From: Hygrophila difformis
Lineage: Eukaryota; Streptophyta; Magnoliopsida; Lamiales; Acanthaceae
Reading direction: 5' to 3'
DNA: 64,000 nt
NCBI GenBank assembly: GCA_030278955.1
Contig: JAOANR010000002.1
Coordinates: forward strand, 27,204,057 to 27,268,056
Below the pieces are notes generated by a model, which was not told where the DNA came from, ran no database searches, and saw only the letters and a list, made by a program, of their open reading frames with translations. A program made the position numbers and the translations under genes. Below, piece after piece: positions 34,246 to 45,166 of this stretch (its first letter is position 1; every line of letters begins with the position of its first letter).

Positions 34246-36660
34246 TCAAAGCAACAAGCTCCTCCCTTTGAACACCAAATCCCGCAATGTAGCGCTTAAG
34301 TCGGGGCTTATTGGCCTTGGATTTCTTTTCCATCCTCTTCTGCTTCCCAACCACATTTGTATCCAGAAAACATGTTTTATCTCTGGAAGATTGAATCCAC
34401 TTTTCTTCCTTGGTGGGAGGAAGAGAGGCATCAAATAATTTTGGTGGACCTTTCCATTCAGCTCGAAGGTTTCCTGCATGCTATGATTAAGAACATCTAC
34501 TCTATATAAAGCATTAGATTCCATAGGATATTGCTCATCATTAAATATATTAATTTTCACTTCTTCCCCATCAAATGCCATAGTAAGTGTACCCTTCTTA
34601 ACATCAATTTTTGTTTCAGCTGTGCACATGAAGGGTCTTCCAAGTAAGACAGTAGAGGGATTTGGGGAATTATCATCATGCATGTCAAGCACATAAAAAT
34701 CAACAGGAAAAATCAATCCATTCACTTGAACTAGGACATCTTCTATCATACCTTCAGGATAAGCATTTGTCCTATTAGCTAATTGAATTATAATTCTCGT
34801 TTCTTTCAAGTTACCCAAATTCAAATTTTTATACACAGACAAAGGCATAACATTAATTGCAGCACCAAGATCCAACATAGCCTTTTTAATTTCCATTTTC
34901 CCAATTTTGTATGGAACTAGAAACATACCTGGGTCACCACATTTTGGTGGAAGTTTGCGTTGAAGCACAGCAGACACGGCCTCTCCAACTATGATCTTTT
35001 CATCCCCCCGAAGATTTTTCTTATTAGTGCACAGCTCCTTTAAAAATTTTGCATAGCGTGGGATTTGCTGGATGGCGTCCAGGAGAGGAATGCTTAGTTC
35101 AACTTTCCTGAATAGCTCCATAATCTTCTTATTTTTGTTGCTCTTCGGAGGTCTTTCCAGTCTGCTAGGAAATGGAGCAGCGTTAGAAAAAGGTGAATTA
35201 GAATTTGCCTTGACTAAAGTTTTTGAAGATAGTTTCTCATCCTGCTCGATTCCTTTCTCTAGTGATTCTTCATCTTTTTTACTCCTCTCATCAACTTTAG
35301 GTCTTGCCAACTCCTTCCCATTGCATAGCATCATGGCACTCACATTGCGTGGATTAATTTTAGGTTGTGCAGGTAATTTCCCTTTTTCACGCTCCCTGGA
35401 CTCACGCACCTCCCTGGTCAGTTGAGCCATCTGATCTTCAAGATTCTTAATGCTGGTGCGCGCTTCCTATTGAAATTGCAAAGTGTTAGATGCCATGAAT
35501 TTAACTATATCGTGTAAAGACATACCTGCTTCGCCTTGAGGAGGTGGGCGATTTTGTTGTTGGTTAGCAGGTTGGAAATTATTTGAGGAGTTTCCATAGC
35601 GAAGGTTTGGATGATCACGCCACCCTGGGTTGAATGTTTGGGAAAATGGATCAGGGTTCGTTCGAGGTACAAATCCTGCTGCATTTACACCAACTTCCTG
35701 GTGCAAGGTTGGACACTCATCCGTGGCATGGCCAGTATGGCAGCAAATTCCACAAGCTTTAACTTGGGCTTGTCCTACAGCAATTTGTCTAACAAAGGCA
35801 GTTAATTCCGAAAGTTGTTGAATAGAATGAGAGTTTACCTCAGATGCCTCTTTAACTCCAACAACTTTTTCCCGAGATCCGAATTGTTGGGTGTACTAAG
35901 TGGATGTTTGAATCATGTCCCATGCCTCCGCTGGTGTTTTCTTCATCAAGGACCCTCCACAAGCCGAATCCAGGAGCCTCCATTCCATGTTAGTAAGACC
36001 ATCATAAAAATATTGGATTAATAATGATTCAGGAAATTGATGATGCGGACATTTAGTAATTAATTTATTGAAACGCTCCCAATACTGATAAAGAGATTCT
36101 CCCTGAGATTGAGTGATTCCACAAATTTCTTTGCGCAAGGTAGAAGCTCTTGAGGCGGAAAATATTTCTCCAGGAACTTCTTGTGCAAGTCCGCCCATGT
36201 TTCAATACTCCCAGCAGGCAAATGGTATAGCCATTATTTAGCAGCATCCCCAAGGAAAAAGGAAAGGCACGAAGGCGGAGTTGATCATCAGTGATGCCTC
36301 GTGGTTTCATGCTTAAACAAATAACATCAAATTCCTGCAAGTGTCTGTGCGGCTCTTCTCCTGAAAGTCCATGAAAAATAGGAAGCAAATGAATTAAACC
36401 AGTTTTAAGTCCAAAATCAGTATTATCAGGAAGAGCAGGGAAAGTAATGCAGAGTGGTTGTTGCGCCAAGTGAGGCGCAGCTAATTCCTGGAGAGTGCGT
36501 TGATCTTGAGCCATCTCTTGGTCAAACTCTTCAATCTCGTCACCGCTTAGCTCACTACCAGATGTAGCAGCTTCTTCAAGTGCAAGATCCAGGTGTTCTT
36601 GTCCTCCTTGGCGTGCAGCGAGTCTAGCTTCCCTGGTTTATCTCCTCAATCTTCGAGCAG
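34246..36660 (-). pseudogene. gag-protease of the Athila/Tat-like element
   Basis: Read high to low: gag start region (DPEIERTARRLRR, stop near 36640), gag core (TGLIHLLPIFHGLSGEE, about 36400), gag C part (GESLYQYWERFNKLITKCP, about 36080), CCHC knuckle CGICCHTGHATDEC (about 35710-35752), linker with NPGWRDHPNLRYG (about 35610), then a 394-codon open frame (34246-35430) with the protease motif LDLGAAINVMPLSVY and ILLGRPF-type VLLGRPF. Lesions: the stop near 36640, a frameshift about 36200-36240, and stops near 35893 and 35467. Gag wording and DLGA protease are typical of Athila/Tat rather than chromoviruses. RT onward is missing, not just decayed. Confidence 0.85.
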
Positions 36661-36678
36661 TTCTCTCAATCTCCGGAT

Positions 36679-36683
36679 CATAG
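36679..36683. repeat. Target-site duplication CATAG (left)
   Basis: Identical to 47762-47766. The insertion split the start of the Athila/Tat-like gag, whose leader resumes at 47767. Confidence 0.9.
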
Positions 36684-39226
36684 TGTAACACCCCGGTTTT
36701 TGGTCACCCAGGTCGGGATGTCACCGCCACATCTCCTAGTAAGACACGGTTTCTCCGGCTTACTAAAGAGATGCAAGGCTAGGTATTTCAGTATTTAAAA
36801 CATTTAAAGCATTCAAAACAGCCCATACGATATAGTTCGGAAATAATAATATCATAGCGCAGCGGAAATAATATTTAAGTATAGTATTGCAGCGGAAAAT
36901 GTAAATAGGGCCGACATGGCCAAAACACGGGTTAAACAGGCACGTTCATAATATAGTCTAATGTACGAATTTAAAAGCAAAATAATGTTTCCCAAAAGTA
37001 AAGTTCCCATGCATGAACGTGCTCATGTTCATTCTACGTACTCTGTAAGAAAAGAAAATAAAAATGGTTTGGTCAGTACAACTTGCTGAGTAAGTTAACA
37101 CATGCATGATCGTAGGGTTTAAAAGCCATCAATTTAATATTTAAATAAAACATGATAATAACATAAATAATTCAGTCTAATTTAATCAACTATCCAATTT
37201 GCATAATTCAGTTCAATGCTTCCTTTAACATCACATTTCCATATAATCTAGAATAAAAGCCATAACTTAAATAAGCATTTAAATAATTTAATTGGACAAC
37301 AATATAATTTAATTTAATTTAAATTTTCCCCTTACATCCCAGATTCAGTATTTCAAGTATTTCACGATTGCATCGCAATCTCAACAAGTTTAGCCGGTAG
37401 CCCGGCGGCCGCAACCGTATCAGCCATACCCAGTACCACTCCGGAGCCTCGGGAAACTCATGTGGATATTCTCGAGAGTGTAGGCTCTATATCTCATGCC
37501 GTTTTGGCAATATCATATTTCAATTTAAGCGCGCGGGGTCACCATCGTCCATAAAGGCACGAAGTGAAGCAGTTAGGGGACACCCTGCAGAGCACTCACC
37601 CCTAATTTTAATTTATCAAGTTTGTAAGGGGATTTAATTTCAAAAATCTGATTTCAATTTGGTTTATTTAAAAATAGTATTTCAATTTGTTTCAACCCTA
37701 AAGGTTAATTCAATGTTTCAACAAGATTTCAAGATTTGATTTCCGGTAAACCACAGTTTACTCTAAAATTCATCTAAAATCAGATTTAACTCCAAAAGTT
37801 CTGAAATTTCATGACTTATTCAGAAACGTCAAGATCTACAACTTTCGTGTTTTAACTTTTTCAATCCGAGATACCAAAATAGGTCAAAAACACCAATTTT
37901 CACAGAACCACAGATCTGTCCGAATTTTGTATGTCACAGTTTAAAGATAATGAAATCTACCATAGCAAATCAACTCCAAATTTGATGAAATTTTAAAGAG
38001 ACCATCTTAAGACATTTATCTACAACTTTCATGTTCGGCCAAAGATCTAAATCGGTCTAGAACTAATGTCAAAAACGTGATCAAGATCGGACCTAAGTTC
38101 TGTCAAGAATTTCAAGATCTAGTTTCAAGCAGTTCGGTTTCGGTTGGTTTTCTACCTTAGGAACGTTTTTCGTGTTTTAAGTTTTTCCGTTTGAGGTCGT
38201 TTTAAGGTTCGGAAAAATTCGTCAAAACTGTTGCGTCGGTAGAAAACATAAGTTGGCAAATTTACGATTTCTTCTTAAATCTTTTAGTTTCGAACGTTTT
38301 AATTCCTCCCAAAATCATGTAAGAGTTAACTTACAGAGTTGTGAACGTCCGGGATCATCCATTTCGAAGGCGTGGCTTCCAGTCCACCGTTTCTCCTATC
38401 CGTTCGTCGGGTTCTACGATCTAGATCCAATTCGAGGTGTAGAAGGGAAAAGAAGAAGATTAGGATTCGTTTTCGAATCATATATTGAACATGGATTGGA
38501 TCGGGACTTACCACAACGTTGGAGATCTTGAAATTTTCGTCCAACAGTCCAAGCTTTGGTTTCATGCCTCCGACGACTCCGGATTTAGGGTTTCGAATGT
38601 GTAGAGAGTTGTAGGGTTTTGTAAAAGTGTTCGGGGCTTCCAAGGGGGTTTATTTATAGATAGCTAAGACCTAGGGCGTCCAAAATCTGACCCTAAGGGT
38701 CTTGAGTCGAAAGACGTTCAACCGAAAGTCGAAAAATCCGCGTTCGGGCGAGAGATTCACGCAACGGGCGAATCTGTCGCGTGGCGCGGTCGTGGCGCGC
38801 CCAATGCCTATGGACCGCGCGGCCACCACGCCGACTTCGCCTGGACTTCGGTCCGGGCAGGTCGTGCGATCCGTCGTGCTTTTCCTCATGTCTTTCGGAT
38901 TTCTATCCCTCTATGCTCCCGAATTCCGATTTTCGGGGTATCTTCGGGTTTACGAAAGTAGGAACCCCGTATAATTTATGTTTGGACTCGAATTCTCGAG
39001 TTCATTGGTGTCGGGTTTTGGTGTACAATTTATTTACCTTTAATAATTCCTTTTATTTAATTAAATTCCTTTAATTCCCTTTTAAGTAAAAATCTCATTT
39101 CTCATTCCCTTATCTTTATTTATTTCTTTATTTGCCGGATTTATTTATTTATGGTATCTATTGTATTTATTGTTTATTTATTTAATTATTGTTTTATTTT
39201 ATGTTGGAAAATTCTCGGGTATTACA
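36684..39226 (-). repeat. 3' LTR of copy C
   Basis: 2,543 bp. Lacks about 54 bases near 38150 that are present in the 5' LTR and in copy A. GTAAGTTAAC donor-like site at 38325-38334 (minus), TATA box near 38651. Confidence 0.95.
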
Positions 39227-39264
39227 GTCTACCCTTTTTAAGAATCAACTTCGTCCTCGAAGTT
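39227..39264 (-). promoter_or_regulatory. Altered polypurine tract with upstream hairpin, copy C
   Basis: Hairpin AACTTCG-AGGA-CGAAGTT at 39247-39264 is intact, but the tract reads TTAAAAAGGGTAGAC where all other copies have TTAAGGAGGG: two G-to-A changes in sense. Confidence 0.8.
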
Positions 39265-39449
39265 GTGTTACGGTCTTTCTCGTGCTAAGGTCTTTTGTTT
39301 GTTTTGTTATTTTGTGGCTGAACTTAGAATTAAAACTTCTAAGCTGCCTACGTACCCTGTGAAGGGATCAAGCCATAACGTAGTTCAAAAGTTTACAAAG
39401 ATACACGAAAAATAGGTGGTATGACATCCTCTCCCCCTTAAGATTGCAG

Positions 39450-42400
39450 TTATGTCCCCATAACTGTGTCGGTATCGGTTTGGAACAATGTCGGGTATCG
39501 TTCCGTCATGTCGGATTCTACTTCCCAAGTTGCCGTCTCACTTTCGTGGTTTGACCAAAGAACCTTGATCATTTTGACGGTTTTGTTCCGAGTTACGCGT
39601 TCCTTAGTATCGAGAATACGCACTGGGACTTCTTCGTAAGTCAAATCTTCATCGAGCTCAATTATCTCCGGTTGAAGTACATGTGTCGGGTCCGGCACAT
39701 ACTTCTTTAGTTGTGAGATATGGAAGACATTATGAACTCGATCTAATTGCGGCGGTAAAGCCAGTCGGTAGGCTAAATTTCCGACTCGTTCTAGAATCTC
39801 ATAAGGTCCTATGTATCGAGGACTCAACTTTCCTCGCTTGCCAAAGCGCATCACCCCCTTCATGGGCGATATCTTTAGCATGACCCTATCTCCCACTTGA
39901 AATTCTAGGTCTCGTCGTCTCACGTCGGCATAACTCTTTTGACGGTCTTGTGCGGCTTTCATTTTCCTTTGAATCACTTTGATTTGTTGAGCCATGTCTT
40001 CGATAAGTTGTGGTCCCACCACCACTGACTTATCGTTTTCTTCCCAGCTCAACGGACTTGGGCACTTTCGTCCATACAACGCCTCGAAAGGTGCCATGCC
40101 AATGCTAGCATGATAGCTATTATTAAAAGAGAACTCGATTAGGGGTAAATGGGATTCCCAATTTCCCTTAAATTCCAACACGCATGCCCTCAGCATGTCT
40201 TCTAGTGTTTGGATTGTTCTCTCGGTTTGACCATCCGTCATCGGGTGGAATGCGGTGCTCATTTTGATTTGAGTACCGAGAGTCTTTTGTAACTCCGTCC
40301 AAAAGTGAGAGACAAATCTACTGTCTCTATCGGAAATGATGTCATGTGGTACTCCATGTCGTCGTACCACATTATCAATGTAGGCTCGGGCCAATTGGTC
40401 CATAGTCCACGTGTCCTTCATCGGGATAAATATGGCTGTCTTCGTTAGCCTATCCACAATCACCCAAATCTTGTTCATGCCTTTAGGTGATCGGGGTAAT
40501 CCCGAGACAAAATCCATTGAGATGCTATCCCACTTCCAACTTGGAATCTCTAGTAGTTGCATCAGTCCTAGGGGTTTATGTCGCACTGCCTTGACCTTTT
40601 GGCAGGTGAGACATTTCGCCACGAAATTTGCCACTTCCTTCTTCATTCCCGGCCACCAATAAATCTTCTTCAGATCTTTGTATAGCTTGTCACCTCCGGG
40701 ATGTACGGAATATGGCGTGTTGTGCCATTCCTCCATCAACCTTTGCTTCAATTCAGCACACTTCTGAGGCACACACCATCTCCCTTTAAAACGGATGCTT
40801 CCATCCTCGTGGACAGCAAACCCTATTGCCCTTCCTTCGGCAATATATCCCCTTATCTTCTCCAATTTCGCGTCGCCCGGTTGAGCGAGTCGAATCTCGT
40901 CCAATATTGGAGTTTCTACGACCATGGCATTGATCGTTTCACTCACTGTGCCAGGATGCACAAGTTCTAACTCCAATCTTGCTAACTCCATGTACAATGC
41001 CGGCGGAATTACCAACGAGTTTGTCACATGTTGGGTTTTCCGACTTAGGGCATCGGCTACCACATTCGCCTTCCCCTCGTGGTATGCTATCTCTAAATCG
41101 TAGTCTTTAATTAGTTCCAACCACCTTCGCTGTCTCAAATTCAACTCCTTCTGAGTGAATATATATTTCAAGCTCTTGTGGTCGGTGAACATTCGACACT
41201 TCCGCCCATAAAGATAATGTCTCCATATCTTTAGAGCGAAAACGACCGCTGCCAACTCCAGGTCATGTGTCGGATAATTCTCCTCGTGAGGTTTCAGTTG
41301 GCGTGATGCATACGCTACGACTCTCGAATCTTGCATCAAAACACAACCTAACCCTTCCTTCGAAGCATCACTGTAAACTTCGAAGTCACCATTCTCTGAT
41401 GGTAGTGTCAATACGGGTGTGGTTGTGAGTCGTTTCTTAAGTTCTTGAAACGCAGTCTCACAAGCCTCTGTCCACACGTATTTTACTCCCTTCTTAAGTA
41501 GCTGGGTCAAAGGTCGTGCGATTTTAGAAAAATCCTTCACGAACCGTCTATAATACCCGGCTAAGCCAAGGAAACTCCTTATCTCCGTTTGGCTCTTGGG
41601 AGTTGCCCACTCAGTTACGGCAGAGACTTTTGCCGGATCCACTGAAACTCCATCAGCGGATACTATATGTCCAAGAAATGCTACCTCCTTCAACCAAAAA
41701 TCGCATTTGGATAGTTTGCCGTATAGCTGATTCTTTCGCAAGGTCCCTAACACTTGGTGCAACTGCTGGGCATGCTCCTCCTCGTTTTTCGAGTAGATCA
41801 GGATGTCATCAATGAACACCACTACGCACTGATCTAACAGCTCTCGAAATACATTGTTCATGAGGTTCATGAACATTGCCGGAGCATTTGTTAACCCAAA
41901 GGATAACACCGTGAACTCGTAGTGACCATATCGAGTTCGAAACGCCGTCTTCGGGATGTCTTTCTCGGCAATTCTCAACTGGTGATACCCAGATCGTAAG
42001 ACAATCTTCGAGAATACTGAAGCTCCCTTCAGTTGATCAAATAGATCCTCTATTCTCGGCAGAGGGTATTTATTCTTAATGGTCACTTGGTTTAATCCTC
42101 GGTAATCTATGCAAAGACGTAGTCCTCCGTCTTTCTTCTTAACAAATAAAACCAGTGCTCCCCAGGGGGAAGTACTCGGCCTTATGTATCCTTTTCCTAA
42201 CAGCTCCTCGAGTTGGTCTTTTAACTCCTTCATTTCCAGTGGTGCCATCCGGTACGGAGCTTTTGAGACAGGCTCTGTGCCCGGAATGAGATCTATAGTG
42301 AACTCAAGATCTCTCTCAGGTGGCATTCCCGGGATGTCTTCAGGAAACACATCCGGGTATTCTCTTACCACTGGTATCCTATCAACCTTGTTCTCTTCCG

Positions 42401-44210
42401 CCTCAAGGTTGTGCACGTAGCACGCATATAGTTCATACCCCTTACGCATCAAGTTACTTAGTTTAAGTGCACTAACGATTTTGTTACTTTTCTTAGGGGG
42501 CTGAGAGTAAAAGATAACTCTCTTTCCCCTACTTTTTGACAAGGTGATCTTTTGTTTTTGGCATTCGATCACCGCCTTATACTGGGATAACCAATCCATC
42601 CCCAGTATGATGTCAAAGTCTCTTAAGTTAAATTCTACTAAGTTCGCAAAGAATTCTACGTTCTTTATCAGTATAGGAATTATGTTATATCGTTTAGAGC
42701 AAGATACTACTTCTCCAGAAGGCAATTGAATTCCTAAGCTAATTCTCTCGCACTTAGGTAGATCTAACTCAGGCACTATCCTTGATGCTATGATTGAGCA
42801 ACTAGCTCCAGAATCAAATAGAACTCTAAGGGGTGTATTCAAAATGTGAAATGTACCTGCCATCACTTCTCCTTGCGCAGGCACGTCCGCTTGGTTAACC
42901 ACATTGAGCCTCCCCACAGGGCGTCCTTGGTTGCCCTGCTGATTCGCATTCTGCTGCTGGTTTAGCTGTTGGTTTTCATTCTGCGGGGGCGGAGGTCGTT
43001 GGTTCTGGTTCTGGTTCTGCGGCCTATTTTGAGGGGGTCTGTATCCCTGGTTATTTCCGTTCCGCCCGTTTTGATTTTGAGGCTGTTCTTGCCCCGTGGC
43101 CAAATCGGCCCTTCTCGTTATGTTCTCGAGCCTAGTCTGGCAATCCCGTCGAACATGACCCATTCGACCACATCGGTAGCAGGCACCCTGTTGCGGGCAT
43201 CCCCTCGCCAGATGGGGTCGTCCACATCTTGGGCAGGGTGGTACCGGATCTTCCTGGTTGAACCTCCTCCCATTGTTGTTTTGTTGGGGCCTATTCGGCC
43301 CTCTCCGCTGTTCGTTCCTTCCAGTGTTGTTCTCGCTTCTCGAGTCCCGGTTCCTCTTATCTTGGGGACCCTTGCTGGACTCCCCACTCACCCTTCTCTT
43401 CAGTTGTTGCACACGCGCCACCGCTACAGCGCGGTCATACACAGCTTGCAAATCGGGGTAGTGTATCCCCGCGATCACCTCGCGAACAGACAGGTTCAGC
43501 CCCATCTCGAACTTTTGTGCCTTTTCTGCATCAGTGGGCACTAGCCTTGGTGCGAACCTCACCAGCTCCTTGAAACGTGTGTAGTATTCTTGCACCGTTT
43601 GGCCTCCTTGCTTCAGTGACAGGAATTCTTCGTACATGGCGGCTTTAGTACTCAAGGGATAGAATCGATCCCTGAGTAGTTCCATCATCTCCATCCACGA
43701 GTAGGGCTCGTCATCTTCAGTCAGCTTAGCTTGAGTCGCCTGCCACCAGTCGTCCGCTTCGCCTCCCAAGTAGTACGAAGCGACATGCACTCTTTCTCCT
43801 TCCGGACATTTGACTGCTCCCAGCAGTTTGTCGAAGGTCCGGATCCATTCCTCCAGTTTGGCTGAATCCTCCTCACCAGCATAGTGGGGCGGCTGGTAAG
43901 GATTCACCAGCGCCAAGTAGTTGGGGCGAGCTTGGGGCGGAGGTACCGCCGCAGCTTGGCCCTGGTTGACTTGCGCGTTTCCTAGCGCAATCAAAACCTC
44001 CTCTATCGTCCGAAGACGATCGCCCACGTTGTTCGGTGCGGGGGCGTCCTGCGCACCTTGGGGTTGTTCCTCTACAGGTGGGGCCGGTTCCGTGACATTA
44101 GGAGGTGTTTCAGTAGGTGTTTCAGTAGTGGTTTGGGGAGCGGGTTGAGTTCTTCCTCTGGGTGCCATTCTGGTACAAATAGGGTGGATTAGGACTTGTG
44201 AATTTAGCAT
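39450..44210 (-). CDS. gag-pol polyprotein with altered RT catalytic residue
   Basis: A single open frame of 1,586 codons. Approximate order: gag core (150-220), Asn/Gln-rich linker with two zinc knuckles, the second [14 protein letters not shown] at 344-357, aspartic protease DSGA at 466-469, RT (about 600-830), RNase H (first Asp at 948), integrase (HHCC, then D1233, D1294, E1330; exact D35E spacing) and chromodomain (about 1525-1575). Encodes capsid and enzymes that copy and integrate the element; the chromodomain should direct integration to heterochromatin. RT motif C is FIDD (D801, D802) but motif A is [13 protein letters not shown] with Val737 (GTC, 42000-42002) where Asp is expected. 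Start: ATG at 44210; the ATG at 44168 (MAPRGR), preceded by an acceptor-like TTTGTACCAG, is an equally good candidate. Confidence 0.95.
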   Translation of the reverse strand: MLNSQVLIHPICTRMAPRGRTQPAPQTTTETPTETPPNVTEPAPPVEEQPQGAQDAPAPNNVGDRLRTIEEVLIALGNAQVNQGQAAAVPPPQARPNYLALVNPYQPPHYAGEEDSAKLEEWIRTFDKLLGAVKCPEGERVHVASYYLGGEADDWWQATQAKLTEDDEPYSWMEMMELLRDRFYPLSTKAAMYEEFLSLKQGGQTVQEYYTRFKELVRFAPRLVPTDAEKAQKFEMGLNLSVREVIAGIHYPDLQAVYDRAVAVARVQQLKRRVSGESSKGPQDKRNRDSRSENNTGRNEQRRGPNRPQQNNNGRRFNQEDPVPPCPRCGRPHLARGCPQQGACYRCGRMGHVRRDCQTRLENITRRADLATGQEQPQNQNGRNGNNQGYRPPQNRPQNQNQNQRPPPPQNENQQLNQQQNANQQGNQGRPVGRLNVVNQADVPAQGEVMAGTFHILNTPLRVLFDSGASCSIIASRIVPELDLPKCERISLGIQLPSGEVVSCSKRYNIIPILIKNVEFFANLVEFNLRDFDIILGMDWLSQYKAVIECQKQKITLSKSRGKRVIFYSQPPKKSNKIVSALKLSNLMRKGYELYACYVHNLEAEENKVDRIPVVREYPDVFPEDIPGMPPERDLEFTIDLIPGTEPVSKAPYRMAPLEMKELKDQLEELLGKGYIRPSTSPWGALVLFVKKKDGGLRLCIDYRGLNQVTIKNKYPLPRIEDLFDQLKGASVFSKIVLRSGYHQLRIAEKDIPKTAFRTRYGHYEFTVLSFGLTNAPAMFMNLMNNVFRELLDQCVVVFIDDILIYSKNEEEHAQQLHQVLGTLRKNQLYGKLSKCDFWLKEVAFLGHIVSADGVSVDPAKVSAVTEWATPKSQTEIRSFLGLAGYYRRFVKDFSKIARPLTQLLKKGVKYVWTEACETAFQELKKRLTTTPVLTLPSENGDFEVYSDASKEGLGCVLMQDSRVVAYASRQLKPHEENYPTHDLELAAVVFALKIWRHYLYGRKCRMFTDHKSLKYIFTQKELNLRQRRWLELIKDYDLEIAYHEGKANVVADALSRKTQHVTNSLVIPPALYMELARLELELVHPGTVSETINAMVVETPILDEIRLAQPGDAKLEKIRGYIAEGRAIGFAVHEDGSIRFKGRWCVPQKCAELKQRLMEEWHNTPYSVHPGGDKLYKDLKKIYWWPGMKKEVANFVAKCLTCQKVKAVRHKPLGLMQLLEIPSWKWDSISMDFVSGLPRSPKGMNKIWVIVDRLTKTAIFIPMKDTWTMDQLARAYIDNVVRRHGVPHDIISDRDSRFVSHFWTELQKTLGTQIKMSTAFHPMTDGQTERTIQTLEDMLRACVLEFKGNWESHLPLIEFSFNNSYHASIGMAPFEALYGRKCPSPLSWEENDKSVVVGPQLIEDMAQQIKVIQRKMKAAQDRQKSYADVRRRDLEFQVGDRVMLKISPMKGVMRFGKRGKLSPRYIGPYEILERVGNLAYRLALPPQLDRVHNVFHISQLKKYVPDPTHVLQPEIIELDEDLTYEEVPVRILDTKERVTRNKTVKMIKVLWSNHESETATWEVESDMTERYPTLFQTDTDTVMGT

Positions 44211-44455
44211 ATAGTCTAAGCAATTTCTATAAATGTATGTATTTTGTGATTTAGCACGTGGTGCTCGATCGAACTAAGAAGCGTCGTACGCCTCGGGGTT
44301 TTATTTTAATTTGTTTTATTTCGAAATATTTTTATTTTTTATTTTTTTTTCGATTTATTATAAATAAATCAGGCATTTTATTTTCTCAAAAGAAATTTTA
44401 GTACAAAGGTAGAAATATTTTCCTAGCAAAGTAGTATCTACTAAAAATAGAATCT

Positions 44456-44791
44456 CTAGCGTCTCAAGACGTCCTCTGGTGGGGTAGCAGGGTCCTCCTT
44501 CAGGTCTTCCTCCTCCGAACTTGGCGGCAGTAGATCGTCAAAGATAGTGTTCAAGTCTTGCCCATGGGCATCGATGTGTTCCTTCAGTATTAAGTTTTGT
44601 GTAGTGAAGGTTTGGACTTGGTGTTTGAGTTGGTTTATGCGGTGATGATCCGCCTCTCTCAAGTTGCCCATGTGGTGCAAATTGGCCTCCAATTGAGCCA
44701 TACGGTACTTCATTTGCTCTAGGGTTTGGTGGGAATCAAGATGAACGCTCATCATCCTGATCATCAACTGCATCACGTCTTGACTAGCCAT
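44456..44791 (-). CDS. Small upstream coiled-coil ORF of copy C
   Basis: A 111-codon frame with a genuine ATG, between primer site and gag on the same strand. The sequence is heptad-patterned (QTLEQMKYRMAQLEANLHHM, then INQLKHQVQTF) and ends acidic (SSEEEDLKEDPATPPED). No known domain and no similarity recognised outside this window. Upstream bases CTTGCTTGCGCTAG before the ATG resemble a splice acceptor. Its position and layout parallel the broken ORF at 10181-10640 of copy B, suggesting an accessory protein of Tekay elements, perhaps a multimerising or RNA-associated factor; that role is a guess. Confidence 0.6.
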   Translation of the reverse strand: MASQDVMQLMIRMMSVHLDSHQTLEQMKYRMAQLEANLHHMGNLREADHHRINQLKHQVQTFTTQNLILKEHIDAHGQDLNTIFDDLLPPSSEEEDLKEDPATPPEDVLRR

Positions 44792-45146
44792 CTAGCGCAA
44801 GCAAGAGATCTAAGTTAATATTCGCCAAGATTCTAAGTTCGATTTCACCAAGATTCTAAGTTCAAATTTGCCAAGATTCTAGATTCAAATTCGCCAAGAT
44901 TCTAAGTACAAATTCTTCAAGATCCTAAGTTCATTGGAGAGATGCAATATGCAAATGCAAATGATGATTCCCCCCCCCCAAAAAATAATTTAATGCACCA
45001 TATATATATTTTTTTCCATGGGTTTTAAAAATAAATTTTTTCCATGGAAATAATACTTTAAAATTTAAAATAATAGTCAAAATATTAACAGTAGTTTAAA
45101 AATAATAGTTTAATAATAACGGTTTAAAAATAATACTTTAAAAATA

Positions 45147-45163
45147 GCCGGGCTCTGATACCA
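45147..45163 (-). promoter_or_regulatory. Primer binding site, initiator tRNA-Met type
   Basis: In element sense TGGTATCAGAGCCCGGC, three bases after the 5' LTR. Confidence 0.92.
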
Positions 45164-45166
45164 ACT

